From assembly GCA_964020155.1 (NCBI GenBank), contig OZ026546.1:4997900-5061899 (forward strand): a DNA stretch of 64,000 nucleotides, in the 5' to 3' direction. The stretch is from Chondrilla cf. caribensis. Lineage: Eukaryota; Porifera; Demospongiae; Chondrillida; Chondrillidae. A model generated the notes under the pieces. The model was given only the letters and a program-made list of their open reading frames with translations, did no database searches and was not told the DNA's origin. The first letter of the stretch is position 1. Each line of letters opens with the position of its first letter. This document shows positions 1 to 11,364 of the stretch, in pieces. Both the position numbers and the translations under genes were made by a program.

Positions 1-270
1 CAAGCTGTACAAGGTCTAGAAATGAGGATTTCACAACTGTTTCTGTTTCCTGCCAACAACCTCCTAATACTCCTCCAGTCACATCCACTACAGTCACCTA
101 CTGTCCTACATCATCACCAAACTGTGGGAATAGTATGAACTGTACCACTAGTCCATGTACTATTAGTGGACTCAATGTCTGTGAAGATTATCAGTTGATG
201 GTTGTTCCAAACAACAACTGTGGAAGTCCTACTGGATGTACTGGGAATAGTGTAATGTCTGAGGGTGAAG
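1..270 (+). CDS. R1 FN3-A exon (partial)
   Basis: The exon reads from the second base of a codon at position 1 to the donor gttagt at 271. It encodes the C-x-R-S-R-N-E-D...SVSCQQPPNTPP...NACEDY...[13 protein letters not shown] pattern of the first FN3 domain, which R2, R4 and R8 share. The usual FN3 landmark GTEYQ is replaced by CEDYQ in this subtype. Confidence 0.8.
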
Positions 271-370
271 GTTAGTCACACACGCTCGCACGCACACACA
301 CACACCATACATATGGTAGAAGGCAAAAGATTGTTGTTTCACTCTTCTGTTGTACAGACACATACACACA

Positions 371-450
<80 letters not shown>

Positions 451-2567
451 CACCAGGTTACATGTTCCTGTCTTCGTATGTCCACGATAGATATGCCATC
501 TTGTCCCACTGGTTTGAAAGCAGAGAATGTTGACTCAATGAACTGCTTTGTATTACTGACCTGTCAACAACCTCCTAATACTCCTCCAGTCACATCCACT
601 ACAGTCACCTACTGTCCTACATCATCACCAAACTGTGGGGATAGTATGAACTGTACCAGTCCATGTATTATTAGTGGACTAGATCCTGGTACAGAGTATC
701 AGTTTACAGTTATTCCAAACAACAACTGTGGAAGTCCTACTGGATGTACTGGGAATACAGCTACTGTGACGACCCTTGGTAAGCAATGTACGTACATGTC
801 TTTGGAGATGATAATGGTCCTAATATCTGTGCTGATATACTGCATATGTCCATGCAATGACCAGGAATACCATCCATAGTAGTACTCCAATCACAGTCTG
901 CTATTATTCTTGACTTGGATATTCATTCCTGTTTATGTAAACATCCTGCCATGTAATGACCACATCAAACTACTTGGTATAGCATAAACAATACACTAGT
1001 GACTATGTATCAATTGATAGCGCATGTGGGACATGTCCATTCGCACTTCTATGGCTTCCTGTGATCGCCGATTTTCGGGTGACTTTTTTTCCTTATATTT
1101 CACTTTACGAACGTCCGAAAGGAAATTTAAAGTTTTCGGAGTATTTTTAGATGTATATTTTGTAAGATAAAGTTGATTTCGAAAGATTTGCTTCTGTAAT
1201 TTACGATATATTGAAACATTTCGAAGACGTACGAAAACGCACAAAAACGTCATCTGCAACTTTAAAACTGGTCTCCGAGACTGCATAAGAGCATTTCTGA
1301 ATAGCCAATAAGATTTGTCAACGATTGTATGTGGGGGAATTTGATATCTCAAACCGTTTCGGAGAATCACGTAAAAAACTGCTTTAGAACGAAAAATATT
1401 CACTATTTATCGGCATAACTTCGTTCTGGATTGATGAATCAAATTCCCCCACATGGAAAAGTTGGAGAATTATCCAAACTTACTTTTAAACGATCGCTAG
1501 TCTGTCTGGAGGCCTTCCTAAAGTTGCAGATGAACATGGCAAATGTCGTACATAATGTCAATAGCGAGAGCCATAAGTCACATGAATATCATGTGACTAA
1601 ATGGATGACGTCATTATCTCGCCGATTCTAAGTGTTATTGTAGTATATTGTCTTTGATCGTTTCGATACTTTTACATGCCAATCGAATGTTTCTTTTGGA
1701 CTCATGATATTTCTAAAGATGTTTTTGATAGTAATTTACGATCGCTGTGAGAGCAAAGATGATTGGGAATGAAAACAAACCGGCTAAAAAGACGATCGAG
1801 GTACGCACCAACAAATGTTCAAATTTTGACCTTATATCTTCATTTTATGACTATTGCGCATTTTTGATATTTAAAATAACTAAAATTTCTCCGTTACTAA
1901 TGGTACATTTATTTCGATAGCTGCGCTCCTTCTGCTACAAGGTCCGAATCGGAATACGCAGTAGAATATAATTTCAATCCTTTGATTTAAACTATTGGAA
2001 ATGGGTTTAAATCAAGTAAGGGAAGGATTATAGTGGTTAGGGAACGCCGAACGTATATTATTCTTGTTAAATACTTTCGATCTTCGATCAGGTTCGATCG
2101 ATCTTCTTGCGCAATCACCTAACCAAATCACGAGAACGTCATGTGATAAACGGCTTTCGGTATGCGCTAAAGCGTTAATACCATTCTATTAACACTTTCG
2201 AAGGCAAATGGACATGTCCCACATGCGAGGTTACTGTATTATTCACTTCACCTCTCTCTACTGTATCTACTGCTGCCTCTTAGATTCCTGTACTGCCAGC
2301 TATTGTCAACCAAGTGAAGGGGTCTCCATTGATGCAGCTTCTAGAACATCCTTGGGTATCGGTGTAGCTGTCCCCATTGCTGTCCTGATAGTGGTCAACA
2401 TCATCAGTGTGGTGGTCGTCTTCCTCATAACAAGACACTGCTACAAGAAGACATCTCAAAAGAGTTCTCCTTCAAAAGGTGAAGATGTCTATGATCAAGT
2501 GGAGGGACCAAAGACCTATGAAGACATTGTGATGACTGACAGTCCAGCATATGGTCCAGTGAAGTAG
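1..2567 (+). CDS. R1: FN3-FN3-TM receptor, type A tail (5' end outside window)
   Basis: This is the 3' part of a single-pass surface receptor. Visible exons are 1-270 (FN3, cut by the window edge), 491-778 (FN3) and 2284-2567 (TM plus tail, stop TAG). Every junction is phase 1, with donors gttagt and gtaagc and acceptors gatag and tcttag. The order FN3-FN3-TM matches R2 and R8, so the missing 5' part should be a signal peptide and an Ig exon. The tail carries YDQV, YEDI and YGPV. The intron before the TM exon holds a 1.2 kb inverted-repeat element. Ligand and partners are unknown; surface location is inferred from the TM helix. Confidence 0.8.
271..460 (+). repeat. (CA)n/(CACG)n microsatellite in R1 FN3-A/FN3-B intron
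   Basis: The whole 220-bp intron is dominated by CA and CGCA units, with a near-perfect (GCAC)n block at about 370-437. Long frames of His/Thr or Val/Cys across it are repeat artefacts. Similar CA arrays lie before the equivalent FN3 exon in R2, R8 and the decayed copies. Confidence 0.9.
491..778 (+). CDS. R1 FN3-B exon
   Basis: This 288-nt phase 1-1 exon runs from the acceptor ccacgatag to the donor gtaagc. It encodes an FN3 domain: DMPSCPTGL at the A strand, [10 protein letters not shown] in strand C, and [16 protein letters not shown] in strands E-F, the classic FN3 L...Y pair. The B-strand Trp of the other copies is Cys here (LTCQQPP in place of LTWQQPP). Confidence 0.85.
1021..2227. mobile_element. 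1.2 kb inverted-repeat element in R1 intron
   Basis: A perfect 21-bp inverted repeat (cgcatgtgggacatgtccat plus one base) sits at 1021-1041 and 2207-2227. Aligning the flanks with the same intron of R2 shows the block is an insertion. A second internal inverted pair (atgtgggggaatttga at about 1330 and 1434) lies inside. No transposase was recognised; the 135-residue - strand frame at 996-1403 resembles nothing I know. It is probably a non-autonomous DNA element. Confidence 0.7.
2284..2567 (+). CDS. R1 TM and cytoplasmic tail exon (type A)
   Basis: The exon starts after ctgcctcttag in phase 1 and ends at TAG 2565-2567. It encodes a short stalk (DSCTASYCQPSEG), a TM helix ([20 protein letters not shown] and on) with a central Asn, a basic RHCYKK stop-transfer, and a tail with YDQV, YEDI and YGPV. 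These are YxxV/I sites that could dock SH2 proteins or AP2. None meets strict ITIM spacing because the -2 residue is D, K or P. Confidence 0.88.
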
Positions 2568-4265
2568 GACTAGACGTGGTGTGTGTGGTGTGAATGATGG
2601 TCGTACAGCTGTGGTGTGTTATTGGTATATAGTCTTATTTGAGTGATGCAAGTGTTTGTGTGTTTATGTAGACAATAATATTATTATAATCATTTTTTTT
2701 TGTATATTTGTTTGTGCGTTCGAATCATTATAATTCTAAAAATGCTCTTCATCCTGTGAAGGACAGATCTCATGAGTGTGTCTCCTCATTACAGTACATC
2801 TTACCTACAGATATATGATAACACTGCAATTATTATAATAGCAACCTGCAAAGACATTCATGTGTACTTGTATGCATGCACTTACACAAATCTATGCATA
2901 CATATTCACATTTTGTCATTTATATACGGACATATATTTACCTACAATGTATTGCGCACACCCTTATTATGTATATAATTATGCACACATGCGTGCACAG
3001 CTAGGTACCAGCATATTTGAATTCACATGCATATGTACATGCACATGGCATTGCGAACAGTATAAGAACACATATAGTTACCAATAAAGAAAAGTGGAAC
3101 CTACTCAGCAGGAAAGTAGCAGTTTTGTTGAGGACATACCCTTCAATATCCACACATGCAGAACATACCTAGCCTGCCCTAGCTCTGATTAGTTATAATT
3201 TGGTATATTATCAATAACAATGAAAATGAAGTGTACATGACTGTGACACCATAAACAGTGTGGAGAGTGCAAAGGAAACGTAATATGTAATATCAATCAT
3301 ACCTTCACTGAGGCGCTGACACTCAACAGTGTGCAACTGCTTCAGCCATGCACCCTACATAGGATTGGTGTTGCTCTAATAATACATGAAGTCAACATCA
3401 TTTATAATCAACTTATCATCACTATGAAATTAAGTGCATATAATATAATAATATTATATTAAATTGGGTTAGTACCAAACATCTGCCACACATGAGATAC
3501 AGATGATATAATATTACATAAATGGGCATATTATAGTGTATAATATGAGTAAATTACACAAAAATTCGAATTCACATGTACAACTATGTATCCTATTGGT
3601 ATAATAATGTTATGTGTATGCATGTGTAGTATAAGGTTTACTTGCATGCACATGTGTAGAGTACAAGTATTGTTCAATAAGTAATCCACTCAGTGCATAC
3701 TCCTGGTAATACACAAACTTCACTGAAGTCATAGCTTATCTGCACAATGTGTGTATGTCAACCATTGCTGATAACAAGGACTTTTACAATAAATGTGTAG
3801 ATTTTGTGTGCACTTTAAGGCACTTACCAATCCAATCAAAATAGATATATCTAAAGAGTGCTGGAGTGAATATAATAATACATAGCTAGAGTTAAACCTC
3901 ATAAACACGATATTGCTTAGTACAAAATCTCTCATCATGAAACTTTTGTCAAATCCCAACATTTACTGCTAATGTACACATTATGGATGTACTGTTAGCT
4001 AACATGAAATGTTGATTCAGAAGTTAATTGTCCACAGATCTAGAGTTTGTTGCAGAGATTCAACTGTATGGGTATATGCAAATATATATGCGGACATTTC
4101 TTTGTATTAGGTGACAAAATCAAATAACCAATAGGAAGTGAAGTAGCACGCTTGAAAATGAAATTACTTATACCTATTTTGTACGTAATACTATAGACTT
4201 CGACAAATCTTCAGCTCTTTATATTTTATACATGCATGTCACTCTGACATAATATAGGAATAAAA
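2568..4265. other. R1-R2 intergenic region
   Basis: AT-rich sequence with a possible polyadenylation signal AATAAA at 3083-3088. No gene was recognised. A short frame near 3200-3260 encodes NNNENEVYMTVTP and a stop, and resembles fragments 3' of R8 (see findings). The - strand frame at 3729-3962 has no recognisable family. Confidence 0.5.
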
Positions 4266-4275
4266 ATTGCGCAAG
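4266..4275. promoter_or_regulatory. C/EBP-like site upstream of R2
   Basis: ATTGCGCAAG, one base from the palindrome ATTGCGCAAT, lies 15 bp before the R2 start codon. The same box precedes the R3 and R8 signal exons. The match to the animal C/EBP bZIP site is established; its use here is inferred. Confidence 0.5.
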
Positions 4276-4290
4276 ACCGTGCAAACAAAC

Positions 4291-4402
4291 ATGGCTGTTC
4301 GTGCGGATCTCGTTCTACTGGAGGGAATTAACGCTGCCCTATACAAAATCCAACTGTTCCTGGTCGTTTGTTCCGTGTTTAATCTTCCTATAAACGGACA
4401 AA
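4291..4402 (+). CDS. R2 signal-peptide exon
   Basis: The 37-codon exon starts MAVRADLVLLEG, has the hydrophobic core LFLVVCSVFNLPI, and ends NGQ before the donor gtgagt at 4403 (phase 1). It is homologous to the R8 signal exon (53428-53530) and the broken R3 copy. The N-terminal stretch before the core is longer than in most signal peptides. Confidence 0.75.
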
Positions 4403-7400
4403 GTGAGTGTTTAGAATCTATAAGTCGGTAATTTGGATATCGCTCCGTAGACCTACCTGTTAGGTAAGGTAACGCGGGGTAATTCCGGTCACGGTTTATT
4501 TCCGGTCACTTGTAAGAAGTCAGCTCGCTACTCCAAAATACTAAGCTTTCGAGTAAAACTTTAACGCTGTGCTGATAGTGATAACACTTAGCTACAACAT
4601 ACCTTACAGCGGAGTCAGTTGCTTCCTTCTCGTGTTCCAGTCGGCCATCTCCTTAAAGAGCGGTAAGTGATAAACCGTCGCAGCTACTTGACAAAATTTC
4701 GAACTTTTCCTTCGTACTATCGAAAGAAAAGCATCCGTTGAGATGAAACTGTGCAGAGTTAAAGTATATTCCTCGAGGAGACTTCGTAGCACTATTGAGG
4801 TAAATTCTCGCCTGATTGGTATTACACAAAGCGTTGCGTAAGCGGCGACGAAAACTAATGTAATAAAGATCTATTGCTTTGAAACAAGTGAGAACACGCG
4901 TATCTTAAAATACCTCGGAATGAGAGAAAGCAGAACAGGAAGAAATGTCTCTTATGCATAACTGCGTCTCTACGGCCAACGTAGATCCGAATATCACCCA
5001 TATTCAGCCATTGACCGGAAATACCCCGTTAACTGCTAATTCCGGGATTTTATAGTGACCTTTTAAAAAGTTTATTTTCTCATACAAGCAAGCGGCTAAT
5101 CCGAGCTATTCTTCTCTGCGAATGAGTATATAAGTATTAGCGTCAGTGGCTATCGTTAGCTTGCTTTTCGTTTACTAGTTCGAGAGCTTTCCTCGAGCGA
5201 AATCGTTGAATTCGAAGAGTGACCGGAAATGCCCCGTTCTACCTTATCGAGTCGATCTGAGTGTTTACGTATTCGACATTCTACATACATCAAATTATGT
5301 GTACGGAATTGTAAGATGGGTTTACGCAAGTAAACTGACCTGCTAATATTGTGATCGATTGAGCGTCCACGTTTCGTTACAAATCTTGTTTCATCGGTTT
5401 TCTGATCATGATCCCGTCTTTGAAGTTAATCGTAGGACCATAAGTGTAAAGAAGTATGCATAATTCGAACTATAATATTATGCATATATTTTTCATGAAA
5501 TTTCGAGTACTCACGTAGCAGGCTGTAAATGTGCGTTTTATACGATTTGTCTAGTATATGATTACTACTATTATTATTATTATTATTATACTTCTATTAT
5601 GCTTGTATTATTATTATTATTATTATGAGATAATTAATACATATGACAATGGAAAATGGCCTGAAATTGAAATGAATGTTGTGAGCTCAAATTGAAATAC
5701 ATTGAATTTTTAGAATGACTACATTTCACACACACTAATGTTACAGTATAATGTTCAATATGTGTAATGCACTATACATCAATAACAATAATAGCAATAG
5801 TAACCACAACAATAACCATAATAACACACAATACACACCCACATATATATATATACACAATCGTATTAAGCTACAAGTCCAAATCAGTAGTTGCACTGTC
5901 AGGAAGTGTCCCAGTCACTGATGTGGCATTTCCGAGCTGGATGGCTGCTAGCTGAGATCATCTGCATGAGAAGTGCATATGATTTTGATTTGGGTTTGGT
6001 TTTGATATGATTTATTATTATTATTATTATTATCATCATCATTATTATGAGTGTAAAATTACAGGTACTTAACTGAATAAACAATGATGGAATAATAATG
6101 ACAATAATAATAATAACAATTATGATGTATTGCTAATAATAATAATAACAATAATAATAATGAGAATAAATATAATTAATCAAGGGGACAGTAATCATGA
6201 TCACTGTCTACCACTGGTAGGGTTCCTAGCACGGACGTAGCATTTCCAATCTGGATTGCTACGGATATCCTCTGCATGAGGAATCCAAATGATTTTGGCT
6301 CCCCAGACACCATCTTGATCCGCCTGGCAAGATCCCTCAAGAAAGGCTTGGAAACAGGACCTATGGAGCCACATGTCTCTATGGCAACCGGCTGGAAGAC
6401 GTAGATGCTGTCGAGATGGGCGTACTTCTTGATTTTCTCCTCTTCAGCATGGGCAGCAGCACCTCCTGGTTCTGTGACGGCTCTTGGGCAGTGAGATTGA
6501 CAAAACGTGTCTACACATGTGGCATCCCATACTGAATACTTGCCCTGTTTCCAGGGGACGAAGGTCATTCCATCAGGGCGCTTCCCATCTGCCCGGTGAA
6601 GACCAGAGGGTTCGAGCCGCGATGGGATTCTTGCAGTAGCAAGGGCATGATGGATGATGTTATTCACAGCATTATGGCGCGAAAACCTTCCTTGACTGAA
6701 CCTACAACTGAGACCGTGTCTGGCAAACTGGTCCACCTCCTTGCCACGTTGCGCACATTGGTGAGGTTGACCAATAGGAGCCCCTACTCTTAGTCCTACA
6801 GCAATTCGGATGGCATCATCAGTCATTCTAAGACCCAGGGAGGTAACCGGTGGAGCGTTGAGCCATGCCCCAGATTCTGCAGTGTTGGCAGCTATTAGTC
6901 TGGCTCGAGATTCCTTATCGCTACTCAATGCGAGGATGCTATCAAACAAACAGTCGATCTTTGGTCTATCCCAGGCCTTTTGATTGCTGGGTGCAGCGGG
7001 TACCGGTGTCTCAGGTGGTAAGTCATGTCTCCAGGCAGACAAGGCAGAAATCCTTTCCGTGTATGGTACGGTGGATAGGTCTGCTGGCAAAAGCTCAAGC
7101 ATCAGTGAGGAGGCTTCATCAGCGGATGCCAAAAAGGCGGAAGGTGCAAGATGACAAGCGCTCCGAATGCCGAGACCCCCAGATCCGACTGGGAGGGTTG
7201 CTTGAAGCCAGGCAGGGTCTCCAGGGTGGAATTCTATATTGGTAACGGTGGAGAAGATGGAGAGCATTAAGTTAGGCACACCCACTAGTCCTACAGTGTG
7301 TGATGGTAGGACAGCTACATTGACTTGTGATATTAGTCAGTCCAGTGGAGCTCCCCCCGTCTGGAGAGTTTTTACTACATCCGATACCAGTGGAACCTCT

Positions 7401-9737
7401 GAGGCCACCCTTGGTCCTGGTGATAATAGACCTCCCTACAACTACCCTACAGTACAAGTTGGAGACACTGTAGCAAGACTAGAAGTGAATGCTAGTTCAA
7501 GTATTGATGGATACCATTTCCAGTGCAGACTATCCCTTGTGACTCCTGTTGACAGTCCTGGTACTGGAACTATCACAGTGACAGGTACGTATGTATGTTA
7601 TTTATAATCAACTGTAACTCAATACATAATTTAAATAGGAATAAATAATGTGAATCTATCCAATTGAGGTCATTTCTGATGCAGTGTGGTCAAAGAGGAT
7701 CTTTTTTGCTCATACATAGACTTGGGTGTCTATGATGTAATCAACTCCTTTGATGTGTTCAAGCTTCCTCACTATCTGGATGTCCTTTTCATCCTTGTTA
7801 GAAGGAAATGCCTCTTACTATATATTATGTACCATGTACGTATGTATTTAGTTAGTCATGTGTTGATAACAAATGACTTATTTGTTACATGGGTATAGGT
7901 AGCTTTGTACATACACATAGGTACATCAGGAGATAAAAAATGTCTCATTATGTGCATCTGAGTGTATGTGAAGCTCATTTATATCTATGAAAGCAAACAT
8001 ATGGTTAAATCCTGTATCAACTTGTTTTTGTATGTACTTATGTATGGTGGGAGCCAAATTCAGTTTGTGTTCATAAAAAACATTGCCAAATGTGGACATA
8101 ATTATTGTCTTTTGTTTTTCACTAAGATTGGAATTTGTTATAATAGTTACTGTACTAATAAATGCTGTACCCGCACATTTTCTTGCATAATATTTGGCAA
8201 AGTGACTTTGCTAGTTTCAATCGAACCAGTAACCTTATCTATGTACGTAGGTCTAGTTCATGTTTGTTGTCACTATTAATTATGTTGGCAACAAAAATAT
8301 GAATTGATCAGAGGTTGATCTGGAATAAACTTTCTGGAATAAACCTAATCAATGGAGGTTAAATTTTAATTATGCCATGCATGCATTACCCGATACTACG
8401 TATCTATATTATATATTATATTATATTTTATCTATGACTATACTCATACTTTATGTGTTTGCATGTGTCATGTGCCTAAGTACAATTGTGTGTGCTTACA
8501 TGTACGTATGCCTGCATGCCATGTGTGTGCCCTAATGTGTGCGTGTAACAGTGTCATGTGAAACTATGTACATTATGTACTAATTTGGACTTGGTCACCA
8601 TGGTATACTAGTGTGACGTTACATCATACAGTGTCTCAGGTACAGTCGTGTGGTTTGACTGTTTTTGTCTATACTACGTGTGTGTGGCTAAGTGCTGTAG
8701 TATTGCAATCCATAACAGCATTGAAGCCCGACAGTTGAAACTTATCCAACCCTTTATAAGATTTCCCTCATTAATGTCAGTGGTGCCCTTGGATAAACAA
8801 TAGCATTATCTAATAAGGTGTTTCTAATTTAAGATATCCTGTTAGTTCTGTAAACTCGGCATTATTCCACTAAATGTCATGTTCTCAGAAGAGACGCTAC
8901 ACAGGTTACATGATGATCACAGAACCTGACGAGGAATACCATTATAGCCTTAAGTGATATATGACGTAGTTACCACTCGACTTTCATGCATTGAATTATT
9001 ATGTTCCCCTCAGGTGTGTGGTTCTTAATTGTCGGGCAAAGAATACAGTTATGTAATAGAAGCTAGATAACAACTATGTAGTACTTAATATAATAAGAGA
9101 GAAGGATCACAGTAAATATGCCTGAGTGGTAAAGAATTCACAGATACGTAAATATTACAGTAATATACACACACACACACCCATCCATGTACACTACAAC
9201 CTGAGACTTGTCAGCTTGCTTGTGGTGATAATTATATTCAAATTCCCCACAATTGAGCATCAATTGATCACGGTGGATTAGTTTCCTGGCATTACTTAGA
9301 ATATGGCCACTGTGTGTAGCAAAACTAGAACTACTTTGTTAGGACAGAAGACATTTGTACATATATATAGTAACGTTTCCACACATTTATCTTTCTATAT
9401 TAGACATTCCTTCCTGCCCTACAAGTTGCACAAGGTCTAGAAATAAGGATTTCACGACCGCTTCTGTTTCCTGCCAACAACCTCCTAATACTCCTCCAGT
9501 CACATCCACTACAGTCACCTACTGTCCTACATCATCACCAAACTGTGGGAATAGTATGAACTGTACCAGTCCATGTACTATTAGTGGACTCAATGCCTGT
9601 GAAGATTATCAGTTGACGCTTGTTCCAAACAACAACTGTGGAAGCCCTACTGGATGTACTGGGAATAGTGTAATGTCTGAGGGTCAAGGTTAGTCACACC
9701 CACCCACACACACATGCAAGCACACACACGTGCATGT

Positions 9738-9812
<75 letters not shown>

Positions 9813-10709
9813 ACACACACCAGGTTATATGTTCTGTCCTCATCGTCCGCAATATAGATGTGCCATCTTGTCCCACTGGTGTTCAAGTAGAAAATGTTGA
9901 CTCAATCAACTGTTTTGTATCACTGAGCTGGCAACAACCTCCTAATACTCCTCCAGACACATCCACTACAGTCACCTACTGTCCTACATCATCACCAAAC
10001 TGTGGGAATAGTATGACCTGTACCAGTCCATGTACTATTTGTGGACTAGATCCTGGTACAGAGTATCAGTTTACAGTTATTCCAAACAACAACTGTGGAA
10101 GTCCTACTGGATGTACTGGGAATATGTCTACTGTGACAACCCTTGATGAGCAATGTACATGTCTTCACAGATGATGTCCTAGTATCTGTACTGATATACT
10201 GTATATGTGCAATGACCAGGAATACAATACATAGTACAATGTAATTACAATCACAGTCTGCTAACCTCCTGCCACATAATGACCACATCAAACTACTGTA
10301 TTATCATTGTAACTACGTACAAAAACTACACTAGTGCCCTCACCAGCTACTGAGAGGTTACTGTAACGTTCACTTCACCTCTCTCTACTGTATCTACTGC
10401 TGCCTCTTAGTTTCCTGTACTGCAAGTACTCCTCAGCCAAGTGAAGGGGTCTCCATTGATGCAGCTTGTAGAACATCCTTGGGTATCGGTGTAGCTGTCC
10501 CCACTGCTGTCCTGATAGTGGTCAACATCATCAGTGTGGTGGTTGCTGTCCTCATAACAAGACACTGCTACAAGAAGACATCTCAAAAGAATTCTCCTTC
10601 ACAAGGTGAAGATGTCTACGATCAAGTGGAGGGACAAAAACCCTGCACAAACATCGTGATGACTGACAATCCAGCATACGGTCCGGTAGAGAAGGGAAAC
10701 AAGACATGA
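4291..10709 (+). CDS. R2: Ig-FN3-FN3-TM receptor, type A tail (damaged splice sites)
   Basis: Exons: signal peptide 4291-4402, Ig 7276-7584, FN3-A 9404-9688, FN3-B 9858-10145, TM and tail 10411-10709. All phases are 1; together they give 431 codons including the stop. Two splice sites are suspect. The Ig acceptor was overrun by a retroelement fragment that ends about 10 bp upstream, and the FN3-B donor reads ATGAGC in place of GTGAGC or GTAAGC. Skipping either exon keeps the frame, so a shorter receptor is still possible. Reading through the FN3-B donor adds DEQCTCLHR and a stop, which would give a secreted form. Confidence 0.7.
4465..5246. mobile_element. 0.8 kb TIR element in R2 first intron
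   Basis: The left end taaggtaacgcggggtaatt (continuing ccggtcac) is matched inversely at the right end by gtgaccggaaatgccccgtt (continuing ctacctta), about 28 bp with a few mismatches. A further gaccggaaataccccgtt lies inside at about 5014. There is no long coding frame. It is probably a MITE. Confidence 0.6.
5880..5990 (-). mobile_element. 3' fragment of a non-LTR retroelement (first copy)
   Basis: Read on the - strand, this contains IQLGNATSVTGTLPDS, matching the C-terminal end IQIGNATSVLGTLPVV of the larger fragment at 6176-7268. It is a second, shorter 3' end of the same family and sits directly downstream of the first on that strand. Confidence 0.6.
6009..6175. repeat. (ATT)n simple-repeat tails
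   Basis: Runs of TTATTATTAT and AATAATAATA flank the ends of the two retroelement fragments. On the - strand they follow the 3' ends of the coding fragments, as expected for non-LTR elements with simple-repeat tails. Confidence 0.7.
6176..7268 (-). mobile_element. 5'-truncated non-LTR retroelement, C-terminal part of the RT polyprotein
   Basis: One open frame of about 360 codons on the - strand. It has the LPVGSGGLGIRSACHLAPSAF motif that follows the reverse transcriptase core, then an FARHGLSCRFSQGRFSRH segment, then KRPDGMTFVPW...VWDATCVDTFC and a FLRDLARRIKMVSGEP tail. This order is familiar from reverse-transcriptase ORFs of corals and sponges. The RT active-site region is absent, so it is 5'-truncated and immobile. 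It ends about 10 bp from the R2 Ig exon. Confidence 0.8.
7276..7584 (+). CDS. R2 Ig-like exon
   Basis: The donor is gtacgt at 7585 (phase 1). The Ig core is visible: LTCD (B-strand Cys), PVWRV (C-strand Trp), [16 protein letters not shown] (F-strand Cys). Intact homologues start GVGTP after tctctccaag. Here the native acceptor is missing, and the best remaining one, gcattaagttag at 7275, keeps phase but has no pyrimidine tract. Inclusion in mRNA is uncertain. Confidence 0.7.
7585..9403 (+). other. R2 Ig-FN3 intron
   Basis: No gene was recognised. Frames at 7686-8279 look random. The segment 8640-8960 (ccataacagcattgaagccc, gataaacaatagcattatct) recurs inverted at about 24900-25130 in the R4 intron and in part at 44265-44360 in R6. 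It is therefore an ancestral intron shared by the family. Confidence 0.55.
9404..9688 (+). CDS. R2 FN3-A exon
   Basis: Phase 1-1, from tctatattag to gttagt, 285 nt. It is one codon shorter than other FN3-A copies (CTSP where R1 and R4 have CTTSP). It encodes [14 protein letters not shown]...[15 protein letters not shown]...[15 protein letters not shown]. Confidence 0.85.
9717..9831 (+). repeat. (CA)n microsatellite before R2 FN3-B
   Basis: An almost pure CA array of about 90 bp lies 30-140 bp upstream of the FN3-B acceptor. Confidence 0.9.
9858..10145 (+). CDS. R2 FN3-B exon with mutated donor
   Basis: 288 nt after aatatag. It encodes [30 protein letters not shown] and [12 protein letters not shown]. 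The donor position reads g|atgagc where intact copies have gtaagc or gtgagc, so GT is lost. The same AT replaces GT in the decayed copy at 51778. Either the exon is skipped or translation stops nine residues later at TGA. Confidence 0.7.
10411..10709 (+). CDS. R2 TM and tail exon (variant type A)
   Basis: The TM helix matches R1, but the tail differs. YEDI has become CTNI (tyrosine lost), SPAY has become NPAY, and the normal stop is bypassed so the protein ends GPVEKGNKT. YDQV is kept. NPxY is an established PTB-domain and clathrin-adaptor motif; its role here is inferred. Confidence 0.85.
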
Positions 10710-10933
10710 TACGTGTGGTGTGACCATCAGTACTTGACAGGGTATAATATGTATATCCACATACACTTTATAGCGTACAAATTTGAATTTTTGATTGAAT
10801 TGCATGTGCAAGCTAGTACGGTTGATAATGTGTGCATGATTTTAGGTAGAATTGAAAGTGAATTACATTTTTCGCAATCATTTCGACAACTCTCTTGCGT
10901 GACTCTGACACGTGCAATTGAAGGACCGGAGGA

Positions 10934-10943
10934 ATTGCGCAAT
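10934..10943. promoter_or_regulatory. Perfect C/EBP-type palindrome upstream of R3
   Basis: ATTGCGCAAT lies 18 bp before the ATG of the decayed R3 signal exon, matching the boxes at R2 and R8. Confidence 0.5.
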
Positions 10944-11187
10944 TCCCCATACAGAACAAAAATGGCTGGTTGTAACCTTACCCTTTTCTGCTGATCAGAG
11001 AGCTCTGTCCTATAAAACCGAATTGTTCGCGATCTTGGTCGTTTGTTGAATTTCGTGTTCAATCTTCCGATAAATGGGCAAAGTGAGTGGTTATTATTGG
11101 TAAATATCAGTGTGTTACTTTATATTATTGCTGTGTACATGTATACATGTTCTGTAACATCGCGCAGATCAGAACGCCTTTGACACA

Positions 11188-11364
11188 CAGTGGAACCTCT
11201 CTATTTAGGACACTTTGGGACCTTAAGATTAGTCCTTATTACAGAGGTTTCTCAATTCAGAGTTCATTTATCACACTAAAGTACTAGACTAGGACACAGA
11301 ATGGTGTCCTTATTATAGAGGTTTCCACATTTCAGAGGTTTGTAATAGAGAGGTTAATACACTG
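11188..11364. mobile_element. Tigger/pogo-type MITE in R3 intron
   Basis: It begins cagtggaacctctctattta and ends with aatagagaggttaatacact plus g, an inverted match apart from a 3-nt insertion. The end sequence matches the TIR at 62762 of the larger transposon at the right of the window, so this is a small non-autonomous relative. Confidence 0.7.

Noticed and set aside
2440..2567. Type A tail as a classical ITAM or ITIM
   Set aside because: YDQV and YEDI are only 5 residues apart between motifs (ITAM needs at least 6) and the -2 residues are D and K, so neither consensus is met. Kept as generic SH2/YxxV sites.
7686..8279. Two + strand frames of 70 and 105 codons in the R2 intron
   Set aside because: No domain, no splice logic, and not kept in related introns.
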